From positions 1 to 48,600 of the forward strand of contig JAGRJY010000110.1 in NCBI GenBank assembly GCA_020442465.1: a DNA stretch of 48,600 nucleotides, read 5' to 3'. A program made the translations under genes and the position numbers. The DNA is from Lysobacterales bacterium (GTDB lineage: Bacteria > Pseudomonadota > Gammaproteobacteria > Xanthomonadales > Xanthomonadaceae). A model generated the notes under the pieces. The model was not told where the DNA came from, did no database searches, and saw nothing but the letters and a program-made list of their open reading frames with translations. Shown here in pieces: positions 28,543-37,748 of this stretch. Numbering within the stretch: the stretch's first letter is position 1; every line of letters starts with the position of its first letter.

Positions 28543-29145
28543 ATGACCACCCTCTCGGCCGCCATTGTTCTGTTCCTGATCCTGGATCCACTCGGAAACA
28601 TCCCGATCTTCCTGAGTCAGCTCAAGGAACTGGCGCCCCGGCGCAGGCGCTGGGTGATGGTGCGCGAGCTGCTGATCGCGCTCGGGGTGTTGTTCGTGTT
28701 CCTGCTCTGTGGCCAACAGCTGCTCGATTTGATGCACTTGCGTCAGGAGTCGGTGTCGATCGGTGGCGGCATCATCCTGTTTCTCATCGGTATCAAGATG
28801 ATCTTCCCGGGGCGCGAGCCGATGTTCGGCGATTCGCCCGAGGGTGAGCCGTTCATCGTGCCGCTGGCGATTCCGTGCGTCGCTGGGCCGAGCGGGGTCG
28901 CCGCCGTCATGCTGCTGGCGAATTCCAACCCGGCCCGAACGGCCGACTGGAGCCTGGCGTTGCTGATCGCCTGGGCCGCCGCTGCGGCGATCATCCTGTC
29001 ATCGACCCTGCTGTTCCGCGTGCTCGGCATGCGCACATTGATTGCCGCGGAGCGTCTGATGGGCATGCTGCTGGTCGCCCTGTCGGTGCAGATGCTGCTC
29101 GACGGATTTGCGGTCTACTTGGGCATGCCCCCGGCCGCATCCTGA
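28543..29145 (+). CDS. MarC-family integral membrane protein
   Basis: 200 aa with about six membrane segments. The start FLILDPLGNIPIF is the conserved MarC/YhgN first helix, and PLAIPCVAGPSGVAAVMLL is the second family block. It sits in the inner membrane. The family (UPF0056) was once linked to multiple antibiotic resistance, and its transport role is unsettled. It is the third gene of the grxD-SDR-marC run. Confidence 0.92.
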   Translation: MTTLSAAIVLFLILDPLGNIPIFLSQLKELAPRRRRWVMVRELLIALGVLFVFLLCGQQLLDLMHLRQESVSIGGGIILFLIGIKMIFPGREPMFGDSPEGEPFIVPLAIPCVAGPSGVAAVMLLANSNPARTADWSLALLIAWAAAAAIILSSTLLFRVLGMRTLIAAERLMGMLLVALSVQMLLDGFAVYLGMPPAAS

Positions 29146-29542
29146 CCGCCCCCGTTCGGCAGGGGAGAGGGTGGGCCACAGCCCAAGTCCTGCCCTGACC
29201 GCGGGTGTGGCACTTCAGCCGTCAACGGCCCTCCAGATACTTGACGCAGGGTCTTGCGTCATCATTCTGAAAAGTTCGGCAAGTTATTGTTCTGTAAGGA
29301 GCGCCCGAACCCAATGGCTGCGGGGCTCCGGGGCCTGCCGAGTCCGTCCGGATGACGAAACAAGACTGTCATCTGAACTCCCTACCATGTTAACCTGTCG
29401 TTAACCCGGACGAAGTCCTGTGGGCGCGCCGGGATGCTGAAGTTGCTCGAAACAGGGCCGCCGAACGGTGTGCTCTGGCGGGCAGACGGCTGGACGCCGC
29501 CAATCTAATCGTTTTGTACCCATGTTCAACCAAGGAAACCCC
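29146..29542. promoter_or_regulatory. control region upstream of the TonB-dependent receptor
   Basis: About 400 bp with no gene. A perfect 7-bp inverted repeat TGACGCA-N6-TGCGTCA lies at 29242-29261. Two GTTAAC hexamers at 29389-29394 and 29400-29405 are spaced 11 bp, one helical turn, in the direct-repeat style of OmpR/PhoB-type sites. CTGTCAT occurs at 29366-29372. Regulator identity is not known. Confidence 0.5.
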
Positions 29543-32500
29543 ATGAGCAAACGCAGCATGCTCCCGCGCTCGCGCCTTGCGCTCGGCCTGGCGATCGCCC
29601 TGGCCGCCGCTCCGGCATTCGCCCAGCAGACCTCGTCGGCCGTGTCCGGCATCGTGCTCGGCAACGACGGCGCGCCGATCTCCGGCGCCGAGATCATCAT
29701 CACGCACACCGAGTCGGGCACGACCAAGCGCGTGACGACAGACTCGGCCGGTCGCTACAACTCGCGCGGCCTGCGCGTCGGCGGCCCGTACACGATCATG
29801 GTGGTGAAGGACGGCTTTCAGTCGAAGTCGGCCGAGAACGTCTACCTGAGCCTGGCCGAGACGGCCAACGTCAGCGTTTCGCTGGAGACGGCGGCGCCGT
29901 CTCTCGAAGCGGTGGAAGTCATCGCGAACAACCTGTCCAGCGTGTTCTCGCCGGACTCGATGGGTTCGGGCACGCAGATCTCCGGTGAGACGATCAACGC
30001 GCTGCCGTCGATCCGTCGCGACCTGCAGGATTACGCCCGCCTCGACCCGCGTATCTCGCAGACCGACAAGGAGCGTTCGGAGATCTCGGCCCTCGGCCAG
30101 AACTCGCGCTTCAACTCGATCACCATCGACTCGGTGACGACCAACGACACCTTCGGCCTTGAGTCGAACAATCTGCCGACCCTGCGTCAGCCGATCTCGC
30201 TCGACGCCATCGAAGAAGTGCAGATCAACGTCGTCAACTACGACGTCACCCAGCGCGGCTACACCGGCGCCAACATCAACGCGGTGACCAAGACCGGCAA
30301 GAACGAGTTCTTCGGTTCGGTGTACGGCACCTACCGCGACATCGACATGGTGCGCGACACCGACGACCGCGGCGTCGACTTCAATGGTTTCGACGAAGAC
30401 AAGAGCTACGGCTTCACCTTCGGCGGTCCGCTGATGCGCGACACCCTGTTCTTCTTCATCAACTACGACAAGACCGAAATCTCGTCGCCGGGTCCGGACC
30501 TGGGCAGCGGCCCCTTCGGTACCCGCATCACTCAGGATCAGGTAGATGAGGTCGTCAGCATTGCGCAGGGCTATGGCCTGACTGCCGGCAATCTCAATGC
30601 CGGCGCGCTCGACACCGAGGTCGAGACCTGGCTGGCCCGCTTCGACTGGAACATCAACGACGACCACCGCGCCGCGTTCCGTTTCAGCACCACCGATCAG
30701 TCCGAAGCGATCCTGCCCGGTTTCGGCAGCGGCTTCTTCTCGCTGTCCTCGTACTGGTACAGCCAGGACAAGGAGTTCGACAACTACTCGTTTGAACTGT
30801 TCAGCGACTGGACCGACACTTTTTCGACCGAATTCCGCGCCAGCTATCGCGACTACTTCAGCGCACCCTCGGTGTTCGCCCGTCAGCCGCAGGTGCAGGT
30901 CGATTTCGGCAACGACAACTTCCGTTTCGGCACCGAGCAGTTCCGTCACGCCAATGTGCTCGAGACCGAAACCTACAACTTCTACCTCGCCGGCAACCTG
31001 TTCCTCGGTGACCACGACGTGAAGTTCGGTGTCGACTACGAGTCGAACGACATCTTCAACCTGTTCCTGGAGTCGAGCCTCGGCAACTATCGCTTCTCGA
31101 ACACGGCGAACTTCGCGAACGGCGTCTACCGTCAGTACCTGTTCCGCACCTCGCCGACCGGCAATGTGAACGATGCGGCCGCGAATTTCACCCTCAACAA
31201 CACCGGCCTGTTCATCCAGGACGTGTGGTCGGTGAACTACAACCTGACCCTGAACTTCGGCCTGCGTTACGACGTGCCCGACGTGGCCGACGACGTGCCG
31301 TTCAACCAGGATTTCCTGAACGCGTTCGGCATTCGCAACGACGGTACGATCGACGGCAACGAGCTGCTGCAGCCGCGTTTCGGCTTCAACTACACCTTCG
31401 ATACCGACCGTCCGACCCAGCTGCGTGGTGGTTACGGCCTGTTCCAGGGTGCGGCGGCCAATGTGTGGTTGTCCAACCCGTTCACCAACAACGGTCTGAC
31501 GATCGTGTCGTATGGCTGCGGCACCGGTGGTTTCGGCAACTGCCCGACCGATGGTTCGGCACCGCTGTTCAGCCCGGATCCGAACAACCAGCCGCTTTAC
31601 GCTGAAGGTGCCGGCCCGCGCGCCGACGTCGACCTGGTGTCGCCGAACCTCGAGCAGCCGTCGGTGTGGAAGGCCAACCTGGCCATCGACCACGAACTGC
31701 CGTGGTGGGGCGCCGTGGCCACCGCCGAAGTCATCTTCACCGAGGTCGAAAGCGCGATCTACTACGAGCACCTCAACCTCGGCAACGTGCAGTCGGTGGG
31801 TCCGGATGGGCGTAACTTCTACTGGGGTTCGACCGCCACTTCGAACTACAACGCCTCGCAGAACCGCTTCAATGGCGGCACCCGCACCGGCAACCGCGCC
31901 GGCTTCAACGACGTGCTGCTGGCGAAGGAAACCGGCAAGGGCGACGGCCAGCAGCTGACCCTGTCGGTGCAGAAGCCGTACAGCGCGGACAGCAACATCA
32001 GCTGGACCTTGGCCTACGCGTTCACCGAGGCTGACGAAGTCAATCCGCTGACCTCGTCGCGCGCCATCTCCAACTGGCGCAGCCACGCAGCGCTGAATCC
32101 GGGCGAGAACGTCGCCTCGCGTTCGGCCTACACCACCAAGGACCGCTTCGCCGGTCAGCTGAGCTATCGCCACTTCTTCTTCGGCGACTACAAGACCGAA
32201 TTCTCGGTGTTCTACGAAGGCCGTCGCGGCAAGCCGTACAGCTGGGTGTTCAACAACGATGCCAACGGTGACAACCAGGCCGGCAACGACCTGATGTTCA
32301 TCCCGAACCAGGGTCAGGTCTCCTTCACCGATCCGGCCGAAGAGGCGCAGTTCTGGCAGCTGGTCAGCGACCTGGGCCTGTCGGGCTACGAGGGTCGGGT
32401 GATCCCGCGCAACGCCAAGTTCGCCCCGTGGGTGAACAACTTCGACGTGCGTGTGTCGCAGGAACTGCCGGGCTTCATGGACGGCCACTCCGCCGAGATC

Positions 32501-32731
32501 TGGTTCGACATCCAGAACTTCGGCAACCTGCTGAACAAGGACTGGGGCCACATCGACGAGATCTTCTTCCAGTCGGATGGTGGTTCGGCGCGTAGCTTCG
32601 TGAACTTCGCCGGCATCGACGACAACGGCAACTACCGTTTCGATCTGGTCAATGTCGAGCAGTTCGGTCGCCGCGATCGCAACGCCGAGTCCCGCTGGGC
32701 GCTGCAGCTGGGCTTCCGCTACAACTTCTGA
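29543..32731 (+). CDS. Oar-like TonB-dependent receptor
   Basis: 1,062 aa from the ATG at 29543 (AAGGAAA upstream). A signal peptide ends in PAFAQQ. A carboxypeptidase-regulatory-like beta domain (residues 30-110: GIVLGNDGAPISGAEIII, SAGRYNSRGL) precedes the plug (about 125-250) and a large beta-barrel that ends in an aromatic residue, LGFRYNF, as outer-membrane proteins do. Such Oar-type receptors are frequent in Xanthomonadales and Myxococcus and may bind peptides or large substrates; what this one takes up is unknown. It is monocistronic with a strong terminator. Confidence 0.93.
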   Translation: MSKRSMLPRSRLALGLAIALAAAPAFAQQTSSAVSGIVLGNDGAPISGAEIIITHTESGTTKRVTTDSAGRYNSRGLRVGGPYTIMVVKDGFQSKSAENVYLSLAETANVSVSLETAAPSLEAVEVIANNLSSVFSPDSMGSGTQISGETINALPSIRRDLQDYARLDPRISQTDKERSEISALGQNSRFNSITIDSVTTNDTFGLESNNLPTLRQPISLDAIEEVQINVVNYDVTQRGYTGANINAVTKTGKNEFFGSVYGTYRDIDMVRDTDDRGVDFNGFDEDKSYGFTFGGPLMRDTLFFFINYDKTEISSPGPDLGSGPFGTRITQDQVDEVVSIAQGYGLTAGNLNAGALDTEVETWLARFDWNINDDHRAAFRFSTTDQSEAILPGFGSGFFSLSSYWYSQDKEFDNYSFELFSDWTDTFSTEFRASYRDYFSAPSVFARQPQVQVDFGNDNFRFGTEQFRHANVLETETYNFYLAGNLFLGDHDVKFGVDYESNDIFNLFLESSLGNYRFSNTANFANGVYRQYLFRTSPTGNVNDAAANFTLNNTGLFIQDVWSVNYNLTLNFGLRYDVPDVADDVPFNQDFLNAFGIRNDGTIDGNELLQPRFGFNYTFDTDRPTQLRGGYGLFQGAAANVWLSNPFTNNGLTIVSYGCGTGGFGNCPTDGSAPLFSPDPNNQPLYAEGAGPRADVDLVSPNLEQPSVWKANLAIDHELPWWGAVATAEVIFTEVESAIYYEHLNLGNVQSVGPDGRNFYWGSTATSNYNASQNRFNGGTRTGNRAGFNDVLLAKETGKGDGQQLTLSVQKPYSADSNISWTLAYAFTEADEVNPLTSSRAISNWRSHAALNPGENVASRSAYTTKDRFAGQLSYRHFFFGDYKTEFSVFYEGRRGKPYSWVFNNDANGDNQAGNDLMFIPNQGQVSFTDPAEEAQFWQLVSDLGLSGYEGRVIPRNAKFAPWVNNFDVRVSQELPGFMDGHSAEIWFDIQNFGNLLNKDWGHIDEIFFQSDGGSARSFVNFAGIDDNGNYRFDLVNVEQFGRRDRNAESRWALQLGFRYNF

Positions 32732-32754
32732 TTTCCCTGAAATCAGCGGTACCT

Positions 32755-32789
32755 GCAACGGCCGGCTTCTTGCCGGCCGTTGCGTTTTT
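32755..32789 (+). terminator. terminator of the Oar-like receptor gene
   Basis: A perfect 12-bp stem (32755-32766 with 32772-32783) with a 5-nt loop is followed by GTTTTT. It lies 24 bases after the stop codon. Confidence 0.93.
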
Positions 32790-32826
32790 GCGGATAGTCG
32801 CGGCTACGTGTGCGCGGGATGGCAGC

Positions 32827-33855
32827 ATGATCGACCCGTCTGTGTTCAAGAACCTGGTGCCGGTGGGCGCGCTAAGCGCCTCCGACAAGGCCGAGCTGGC
32901 GAAGTCGGCGCGCGTGCTTACCTATGAGCGTGGGCAGACTCTGTTCCGGCGCGGCACGGCGACGTCGAATGCGGTCTACCTGCTCAGCGGCGAGGTGGAA
33001 CTGGAAGGAGAGCGCGGTCACCGGGTGATCGTGTCGGGGACCGATGGAGCGCGCTACGCGCTGGCGAATGCCGCGGTCTTCGCCGATACGGCGATGTGCA
33101 ACGGTCGTTCGGAGCTGCTGTTCGTCGATCGCATGGTGCTTGATCGGTTGCTGACCTGGAGCCAGGCGGGCGTGGTGGAAGTGCGCGACATCCACGAGGA
33201 TGAATCCGGCGACTGGATGGCCGCGATGCTGCACAGTCCGGTGATGCAGCAAATTCCTCCAGCCAACATCGTGCGCGTCATTGCTGCGGTGGAGCGGGTC
33301 GAATTCGCCGCGCAGGAGTGGGTCATCCGCGAGGGCGCCGTGGGCGACTACTACTACCTGGTGGTCGAGGGTGAGTGCGTCGTCATGCGCAGTCCGACGC
33401 CTGGCGCCGAGCCGGTGGAGGTCGATCGCGTATTGCCGGGGCAGGGATTCGGCGAGGAGGCTCTCGTCTCCGGCGCGCCGCGCAACGCGTCGGTGCAGAC
33501 CGTCGTGCCGAGTGTGCTGGTTCGACTGGCGCGTGCCGACTTTGAGCGATTTCTCAAGGAGCCCATGGTGCAAGGGCTCGATTTCGGCGAGCTGGATTCG
33601 GACGCGCAGATCGTCGATGTCAGAATGCCGGATGAGTTTGCGGGCGGACATCTCCCCGGGGCGGTGAACATCCCGCTGCGCGCAATCCGGGAGCGTTGCG
33701 GTGAACTGGATGCATCGCGCCCGGTAGCGGCGTATTGTGACGGGGGAGGGCGGAGCGCCTCGGCGACGTTCCTGCTCAACGAGCGCGGATTCCGCGCGCG
33801 TTGGCTGCGGGGCGGCGTGGCGTCTGCCAGTCTGACAGCTCGCGACGAGCACTGA
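32827..33855 (+). CDS. double cyclic-nucleotide-binding domain/rhodanese fusion
   Basis: 342 aa from the ATG at 32827. Two cNMP-binding (CAP-ED) domains are seen, about residues 10-130 and 140-250. The second has the phosphate-binding-cassette pattern GFGEEALVSGAPRNASV, while the first lacks a clear one. A rhodanese domain at about 258-342 has the active Cys in AAYCDGGGRSA (CxxGxRS). Such proteins may couple nucleotide sensing to sulfur transfer. ppnN follows after 74 bp in the same direction, so a shared nucleotide theme is likely. No known symbol. Confidence 0.85.
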   Translation: MIDPSVFKNLVPVGALSASDKAELAKSARVLTYERGQTLFRRGTATSNAVYLLSGEVELEGERGHRVIVSGTDGARYALANAAVFADTAMCNGRSELLFVDRMVLDRLLTWSQAGVVEVRDIHEDESGDWMAAMLHSPVMQQIPPANIVRVIAAVERVEFAAQEWVIREGAVGDYYYLVVEGECVVMRSPTPGAEPVEVDRVLPGQGFGEEALVSGAPRNASVQTVVPSVLVRLARADFERFLKEPMVQGLDFGELDSDAQIVDVRMPDEFAGGHLPGAVNIPLRAIRERCGELDASRPVAAYCDGGGRSASATFLLNERGFRARWLRGGVASASLTARDEH

Positions 33856-33929
33856 ACACTCGGGTCGTTGGCCGTGGCGCGCGAAAGCGTGTCGAGGTCA
33901 GGTCGTCCCTTTCAATCGTGTGGAGATAC

Positions 33930-35318
33930 ATGGACAAGGCAAGAAGTTTTCCTGAGGTGGTGAGCGCGCGGGTCTCGCCGCGTGGTGGGCTGGACGTGCT
34001 GTCCCGCGAGGAAGTCGGCACGCTGCGCGATGCGACTACAGGGGGGCTGCACGATCTTCTGCGTCGCTGCGCGCTCGCCGTACTGACGTCGGGAAGCGAG
34101 TCGGACGATCCGCGTGCGGCGCAGGAGCGCTATCCGACGTTCGACATCCAGGTCCACCAGCAGGACCGCGGCATCAAACTGGAACTCAAGGACGCGCCCG
34201 CCACGGCCTTCGTCGATGGCCGCATCATCAGCGGCGTGGCGGAACTGCTGTTCTCCGTCGTGCGCGACATCGCCTACGTGGCGACCGACGTGACGACAGC
34301 GGGAGGTTTCGATCTCGAAGACTCGAGCGGCATCACCAACGCGGTGTTCGAGATTCTGCGCAATGCGCGGGTGCTGATTCCGCAGGTCGAGCCCAACCTG
34401 GTGGTGTGCTGGGGCGGCCACTCGATCAAGCGCAACGAGTACGACTACACCAAGTCGGTGGGCTACCAGCTCGGCCTGCGCGGGCTCGATATCTGCACCG
34501 GATGCGGACCGGGAGCGATGAAGGGGCCGATGAAGGGCGCCACCATTGCGCACGCCAAACAGCGTCGCTACCGCAACCGCTACATCGGTATCACCGAGCC
34601 GGGCATCATCGCTGCCGAATCGCCGAACCCGATCGTCAACAATCTGGTGATCATGCCCGACATCGAGAAGCGCCTCGAAGCGTTCGTGCGTGTGGGTCAC
34701 GGCATCATCGTGTTCCCGGGCGGCGTCGGCACGGCCGAGGAGATTCTCTATCTGCTCGGCATCTTGCTCCACCCCGACAACGCCAAGCTTCCGTTTCCAC
34801 TGGTTTTCACCGGGCCCGCCGAGTCGGCCGCCTACTTCGAGCAGATCGATCAGTTTCTGCGGCTCACCCTGGGGGATGATGCGGCGGCGCGCTACCAGAT
34901 CATCGTCGACGACCCGATGGCGGTGGCCCGTGCGATGGACCGCGGCATCGACAAGGTGCGCGAGTGCCGGCTCGACACCCAGGATGCGTTCTTCTTCAAC
35001 TGGTCGCTGAAAGTGCCGTTCGCGTTCCAGCAACCGTTTGCACCGACGCACGAGAACATGGCGCGCCTGCACTTGCGTCGCGACGTGCCGGTGCACGAGC
35101 TGGCGGCCGACTTGCGCCGCGCGTTTTCGGGCATCGTTGCAGGTAACGTCAAGGAAGACGGCATGCGCGCCATCGAGAAGCATGGCGTGTTCCGCATCGA
35201 TGGCGAGCCCGAGATCATGCGCGCGCTGGACAGCCTGCTGCGTGCGTTCGTCGCGCAAGGCCGCATGAAGATGTCGGGTGCGTATCGCCCGTGCTACGAA
35301 GTGGTCGCCGCAGACTGA
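33930..35318 (+). CDS. ppnN: nucleotide 5'-monophosphate nucleosidase
   Basis: 462 aa from the ATG at 33930, with TGGAGA 10 to 5 bases upstream. It cleaves purine and pyrimidine nucleoside monophosphates to base and ribose-5-phosphate; in E. coli the enzyme is stimulated by (p)ppGpp. The LOG-like fold carries GPGAMKGPMKGA and the nucleotide-binding PGGVGTAEEILYLLGILLHP. The N-terminal and C-terminal domains (AMP-nucleosidase type) are both present. Its last 25 bases overlap the end of the leftward histidine-kinase gene. Confidence 0.93.
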   Translation: MDKARSFPEVVSARVSPRGGLDVLSREEVGTLRDATTGGLHDLLRRCALAVLTSGSESDDPRAAQERYPTFDIQVHQQDRGIKLELKDAPATAFVDGRIISGVAELLFSVVRDIAYVATDVTTAGGFDLEDSSGITNAVFEILRNARVLIPQVEPNLVVCWGGHSIKRNEYDYTKSVGYQLGLRGLDICTGCGPGAMKGPMKGATIAHAKQRRYRNRYIGITEPGIIAAESPNPIVNNLVIMPDIEKRLEAFVRVGHGIIVFPGGVGTAEEILYLLGILLHPDNAKLPFPLVFTGPAESAAYFEQIDQFLRLTLGDDAAARYQIIVDDPMAVARAMDRGIDKVRECRLDTQDAFFFNWSLKVPFAFQQPFAPTHENMARLHLRRDVPVHELAADLRRAFSGIVAGNVKEDGMRAIEKHGVFRIDGEPEIMRALDSLLRAFVAQGRMKMSGAYRPCYEVVAAD

Positions 35319-36397
35319 GCTTGCCGTTCCGATATGGCTGCCGCGGTGCTCGTCGCGCGCGGCAGCCACAGGGTTGCGACGAACTCGCCGTGGCTTTCCG
35401 CGGTCTGCAGGCGGCCGGGTGTTCCTTCCATGTTGCGCAGCCGCTCACGCAGGGCTTCCAGGCCGATACCGTGACCTTGGTGCCGCCCGGTGGGTGCCGA
35501 CGCCATGGGATTGCGCACCGAGACTTCCCACCCCTGGTCGACCGGTTTCAGGTCAATCGAGACGGTTCCCCCCGCGGCTTGTTGCTGGATGCCATGCAGC
35601 ACGGCGTTCTCGACCAGCGACTGCACCGCCAGCAGCGGCACCATCACCTGCGGCAACACGTCGGGCACTTCCCAGTGCACGTGAAGGCGTGGGCCGAAAC
35701 GCAAGGTCTCGATATCCAGGTATTTTCTGGCCAGATCCAGTTCTTCGCCGAGTTCGACTGTCTGCTTGCCGGCGATGGCCGCGCGAAACAGGTCGGCAAG
35801 GTTCAACAGCAGTGTTTCGACCTGTTCGGGTTGCTGCTTGACCAGGATCACAGCGGTATTGAGCGTGTTGAACAGAAAGTGCGGAGAGGTGCGCGCCTGC
35901 AATGCGGCAGCCTCCGATCGTCGCGCGCGCTCCTGCAGTTCACGTCGCTCCCACATGGCCTGGAATCCTGCCACACCGAGCAAGCCGACCGTCAGCGCCA
36001 CGGACGCGCTGCGCCACTGCAGCTCGCCGAGGCTGAAAGTCCCGAGCAGGGGCGAGGCGATGAAGTACGCAGTGCTCGACACCAACAATGCGGACGCCAC
36101 CAGCGCGGCCAGGCTGCACCAGGCAATGCCGAGCGGACCCAGCCGCTCGAGAAAGGGGCGGAGCACGTAGAGGATGGCAAGGCACAGCATCGCGATCCAC
36201 ATGCCGACCAGCGCAAGCAAACCGAAATGCACCGAAAGGCTGACCAAGCCGGTGGTGCCGGACGTCGGCGTGAGCGCCATGACCAGGGCCAGACCCAGGG
36301 TGACCGCCACCGCCCAGATCAGCGACTCGGGCTGCCAGATCGCGCGTATCATGGCGCCGCGGTCCGGCTGGCGGTGAGTGCGTTCGGAGTATCGCAT
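35294..36397 (-). CDS. LytS/AlgZ(FimS)-type histidine kinase
   Basis: 367 aa from the ATG at 36397, which has GGGG upstream; ATGs at 36433 and 36352 are alternatives. Four membrane segments fill about the first 150 residues. Then follow SPHFLFNTLNT (the phospho-His of the His_kinase domain), LVENAVLHGI (N-box) and HGIGLEALRERL (G-box). It is close to AlgZ/FimS, whose regulator AlgR controls fimU-pilVWXY1Y2E in Pseudomonas aeruginosa. The minor-pilin operon begins 234 bp away on the other strand, supporting such a role. No LytTR regulator lies in the window. Confidence 0.88.
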   Translation of the reverse strand: MRYSERTHRQPDRGAMIRAIWQPESLIWAVAVTLGLALVMALTPTSGTTGLVSLSVHFGLLALVGMWIAMLCLAILYVLRPFLERLGPLGIAWCSLAALVASALLVSSTAYFIASPLLGTFSLGELQWRSASVALTVGLLGVAGFQAMWERRELQERARRSEAAALQARTSPHFLFNTLNTAVILVKQQPEQVETLLLNLADLFRAAIAGKQTVELGEELDLARKYLDIETLRFGPRLHVHWEVPDVLPQVMVPLLAVQSLVENAVLHGIQQQAAGGTVSIDLKPVDQGWEVSVRNPMASAPTGRHQGHGIGLEALRERLRNMEGTPGRLQTAESHGEFVATLWLPRATSTAAAISERQAQSAATTS

Positions 36398-36630
36398 CGG
36401 GCCCCGTGCTGACTGCTCTGGCTGACGATGCATGCTCGCCGGGCGCGCACGGGAACGCCAGCGTCGGCCGCTGAAAGGCTCCAAACCGCCGCCAGTCGCT
36501 CCTGAAAGTCCTTACCGCATCACAGTTTGGGCCGCTCAGCGGTCGAGTTCTCGCGCCGGTCGGCTGTGATCTTGCACGACCCGAGTCATGCTCTACTCTG
36601 GTACCCGTTCCAGAAGGATACCGTGCCCGC

Positions 36631-37245
36631 ATGTCCGCGCAGCCAGACCATCGATTCCCCCTACGCTCCGGCGCACCGCCGCGGGCGCGAGCGGGCGGCT
36701 TCACCCTGATCGAGATCATGATCGCCATGGCCATGCTCGCCGTGTTGGCGAGTTTCGCCATTCCGGCATTCACCTCGGTGATCAACAACAACCGGCTCTC
36801 GGGCGTCAGCAACGAGATCGCCGCGATGCTGCAGTCGGCGCGCATCGAAGCGGTGCGCCGGGCGCAGCGCGTGATCGTCTGTCCGACCAGCGATGGCTCG
36901 ACCTGTGCCACGGGGATCCAGTGGAACGGTTGGTTGTCGTTCGCTGACGCGAACGGCGACGGAGCGCCGGCAGCCGCGGAGATTCTGCGCGTTGATCGCG
37001 TGCTGGCGCCTCTCGAATTGCGCGTCAGCCCGGCGATCAGTGGCTCCGGCAGCCGCATCGTGTTCCGCCCCGACGGCTTTGCCTACGCGAACAGCGGCAA
37101 CCTGCTGGCGGCCAACATGAGCACCTGCATCGTCACCGTGCGCCCGCCGCAGAACCTCCGCAACATCGAGATCACGGCGTCCGGCGCCGTGACGGTGACC
37201 CGGGGCAGCGGTTCCGGCGCCTGCGCAGCACCTTCCAACCCTTGA
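36631..37245 (+). CDS. FimT/GspH-family minor pilin
   Basis: 204 aa. A type III prepilin leader ending GGFTLIEIMIAMAMLAVLASFAIPAF gives the cleavage site after Gly and the conserved Glu5. The GspH-like body has VIVCPTSDG and WNGWLSFADANGDG. It is the first gene of the minor pilin operon and corresponds to FimU/FimT in the pilus-tip complex. AAGGA lies 13 to 9 bases before the ATG. Gene order is fimT, pilV, pilW, pilX, pilY1, pilE with short gaps or overlaps. Confidence 0.9.
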   Translation: MSAQPDHRFPLRSGAPPRARAGGFTLIEIMIAMAMLAVLASFAIPAFTSVINNNRLSGVSNEIAAMLQSARIEAVRRAQRVIVCPTSDGSTCATGIQWNGWLSFADANGDGAPAAAEILRVDRVLAPLELRVSPAISGSGSRIVFRPDGFAYANSGNLLAANMSTCIVTVRPPQNLRNIEITASGAVTVTRGSGSGACAAPSNP

Positions 37246-37259
37246 TCGGCGGACTGAAC

Positions 37260-37748
37260 ATGATGTCGAACCCACCATCCGTGCCGTCCACCATGCGCCA
37301 CGCACACGCTGCAATCCGGTCGACCCGCAGCCGTGGATTCAGCCTGATTGAGATCCTGATCGCAATTCTGGTCATGGCGCTCGGCATGCTGGGCATCGCC
37401 GCGCTGCAGGCCACTTCGCTGCGCAATGCGCAAAGCGCCTACGAAAGCAGTCAGGGCGTGATGCTGACCTATTCGATCATTGAAGCCATGCGGGCCAATC
37501 GCTCCGCGGCCATCATCGGAAACTACGACCTGACCTCCTACACCTGCGCTGCGCCAGCTGGCGGTGGCGTGGTCGAGAACGACCTGCGTGACTGGATCAC
37601 CAACCTGCAATCGAGCCTGGGTAGCTCTGCGTGTGGTCGGATCGAGTGCAATAGCGATGAGTGCGAGGTTCGCATTCGTTGGGATGACTCGCGAGGCACG
37701 GGAGGTTCCTCCACTCCACGCGAAGTGATCACGAGTACCTTGATATGA
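37260..37748 (+). CDS. pilV: minor pilin PilV
   Basis: 162 aa from the ATG at 37260, with GGCGGA upstream; an earlier TTG and the next ATG are alternatives. The prepilin leader is unusually long and ends RGFSLIEILIAILVMALGMLGIAALQ, the PilV-type N-terminus with Glu5. It should initiate or prime pilus assembly at the tip with PilW and PilX. Its last bases overlap pilW (ATGA), so expression is coupled. Confidence 0.93.
   Translation: MMSNPPSVPSTMRHAHAAIRSTRSRGFSLIEILIAILVMALGMLGIAALQATSLRNAQSAYESSQGVMLTYSIIEAMRANRSAAIIGNYDLTSYTCAAPAGGGVVENDLRDWITNLQSSLGSSACGRIECNSDECEVRIRWDDSRGTGGSSTPREVITSTLI

Noticed and set aside
26241..28601. 786-aa leftward open frame across sodB, grxD and the SDR
   Set aside because: It is antisense to grxD and the SDR and in a different frame from sodB; all three have clear motifs, so it is a high-GC shadow.
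29366..29405. a Pho box before the Oar-like receptor
   Set aside because: CTGTCAT occurs once and the GTTAAC pair has the right spacing but not the Pho sequence, so PhoB control is not supported.
29390..32758. 1,122-aa open frame antisense to the Oar-like receptor
   Set aside because: It mirrors the codon pattern of the receptor gene, has no family resemblance, and the receptor is complete with signal peptide and barrel end.
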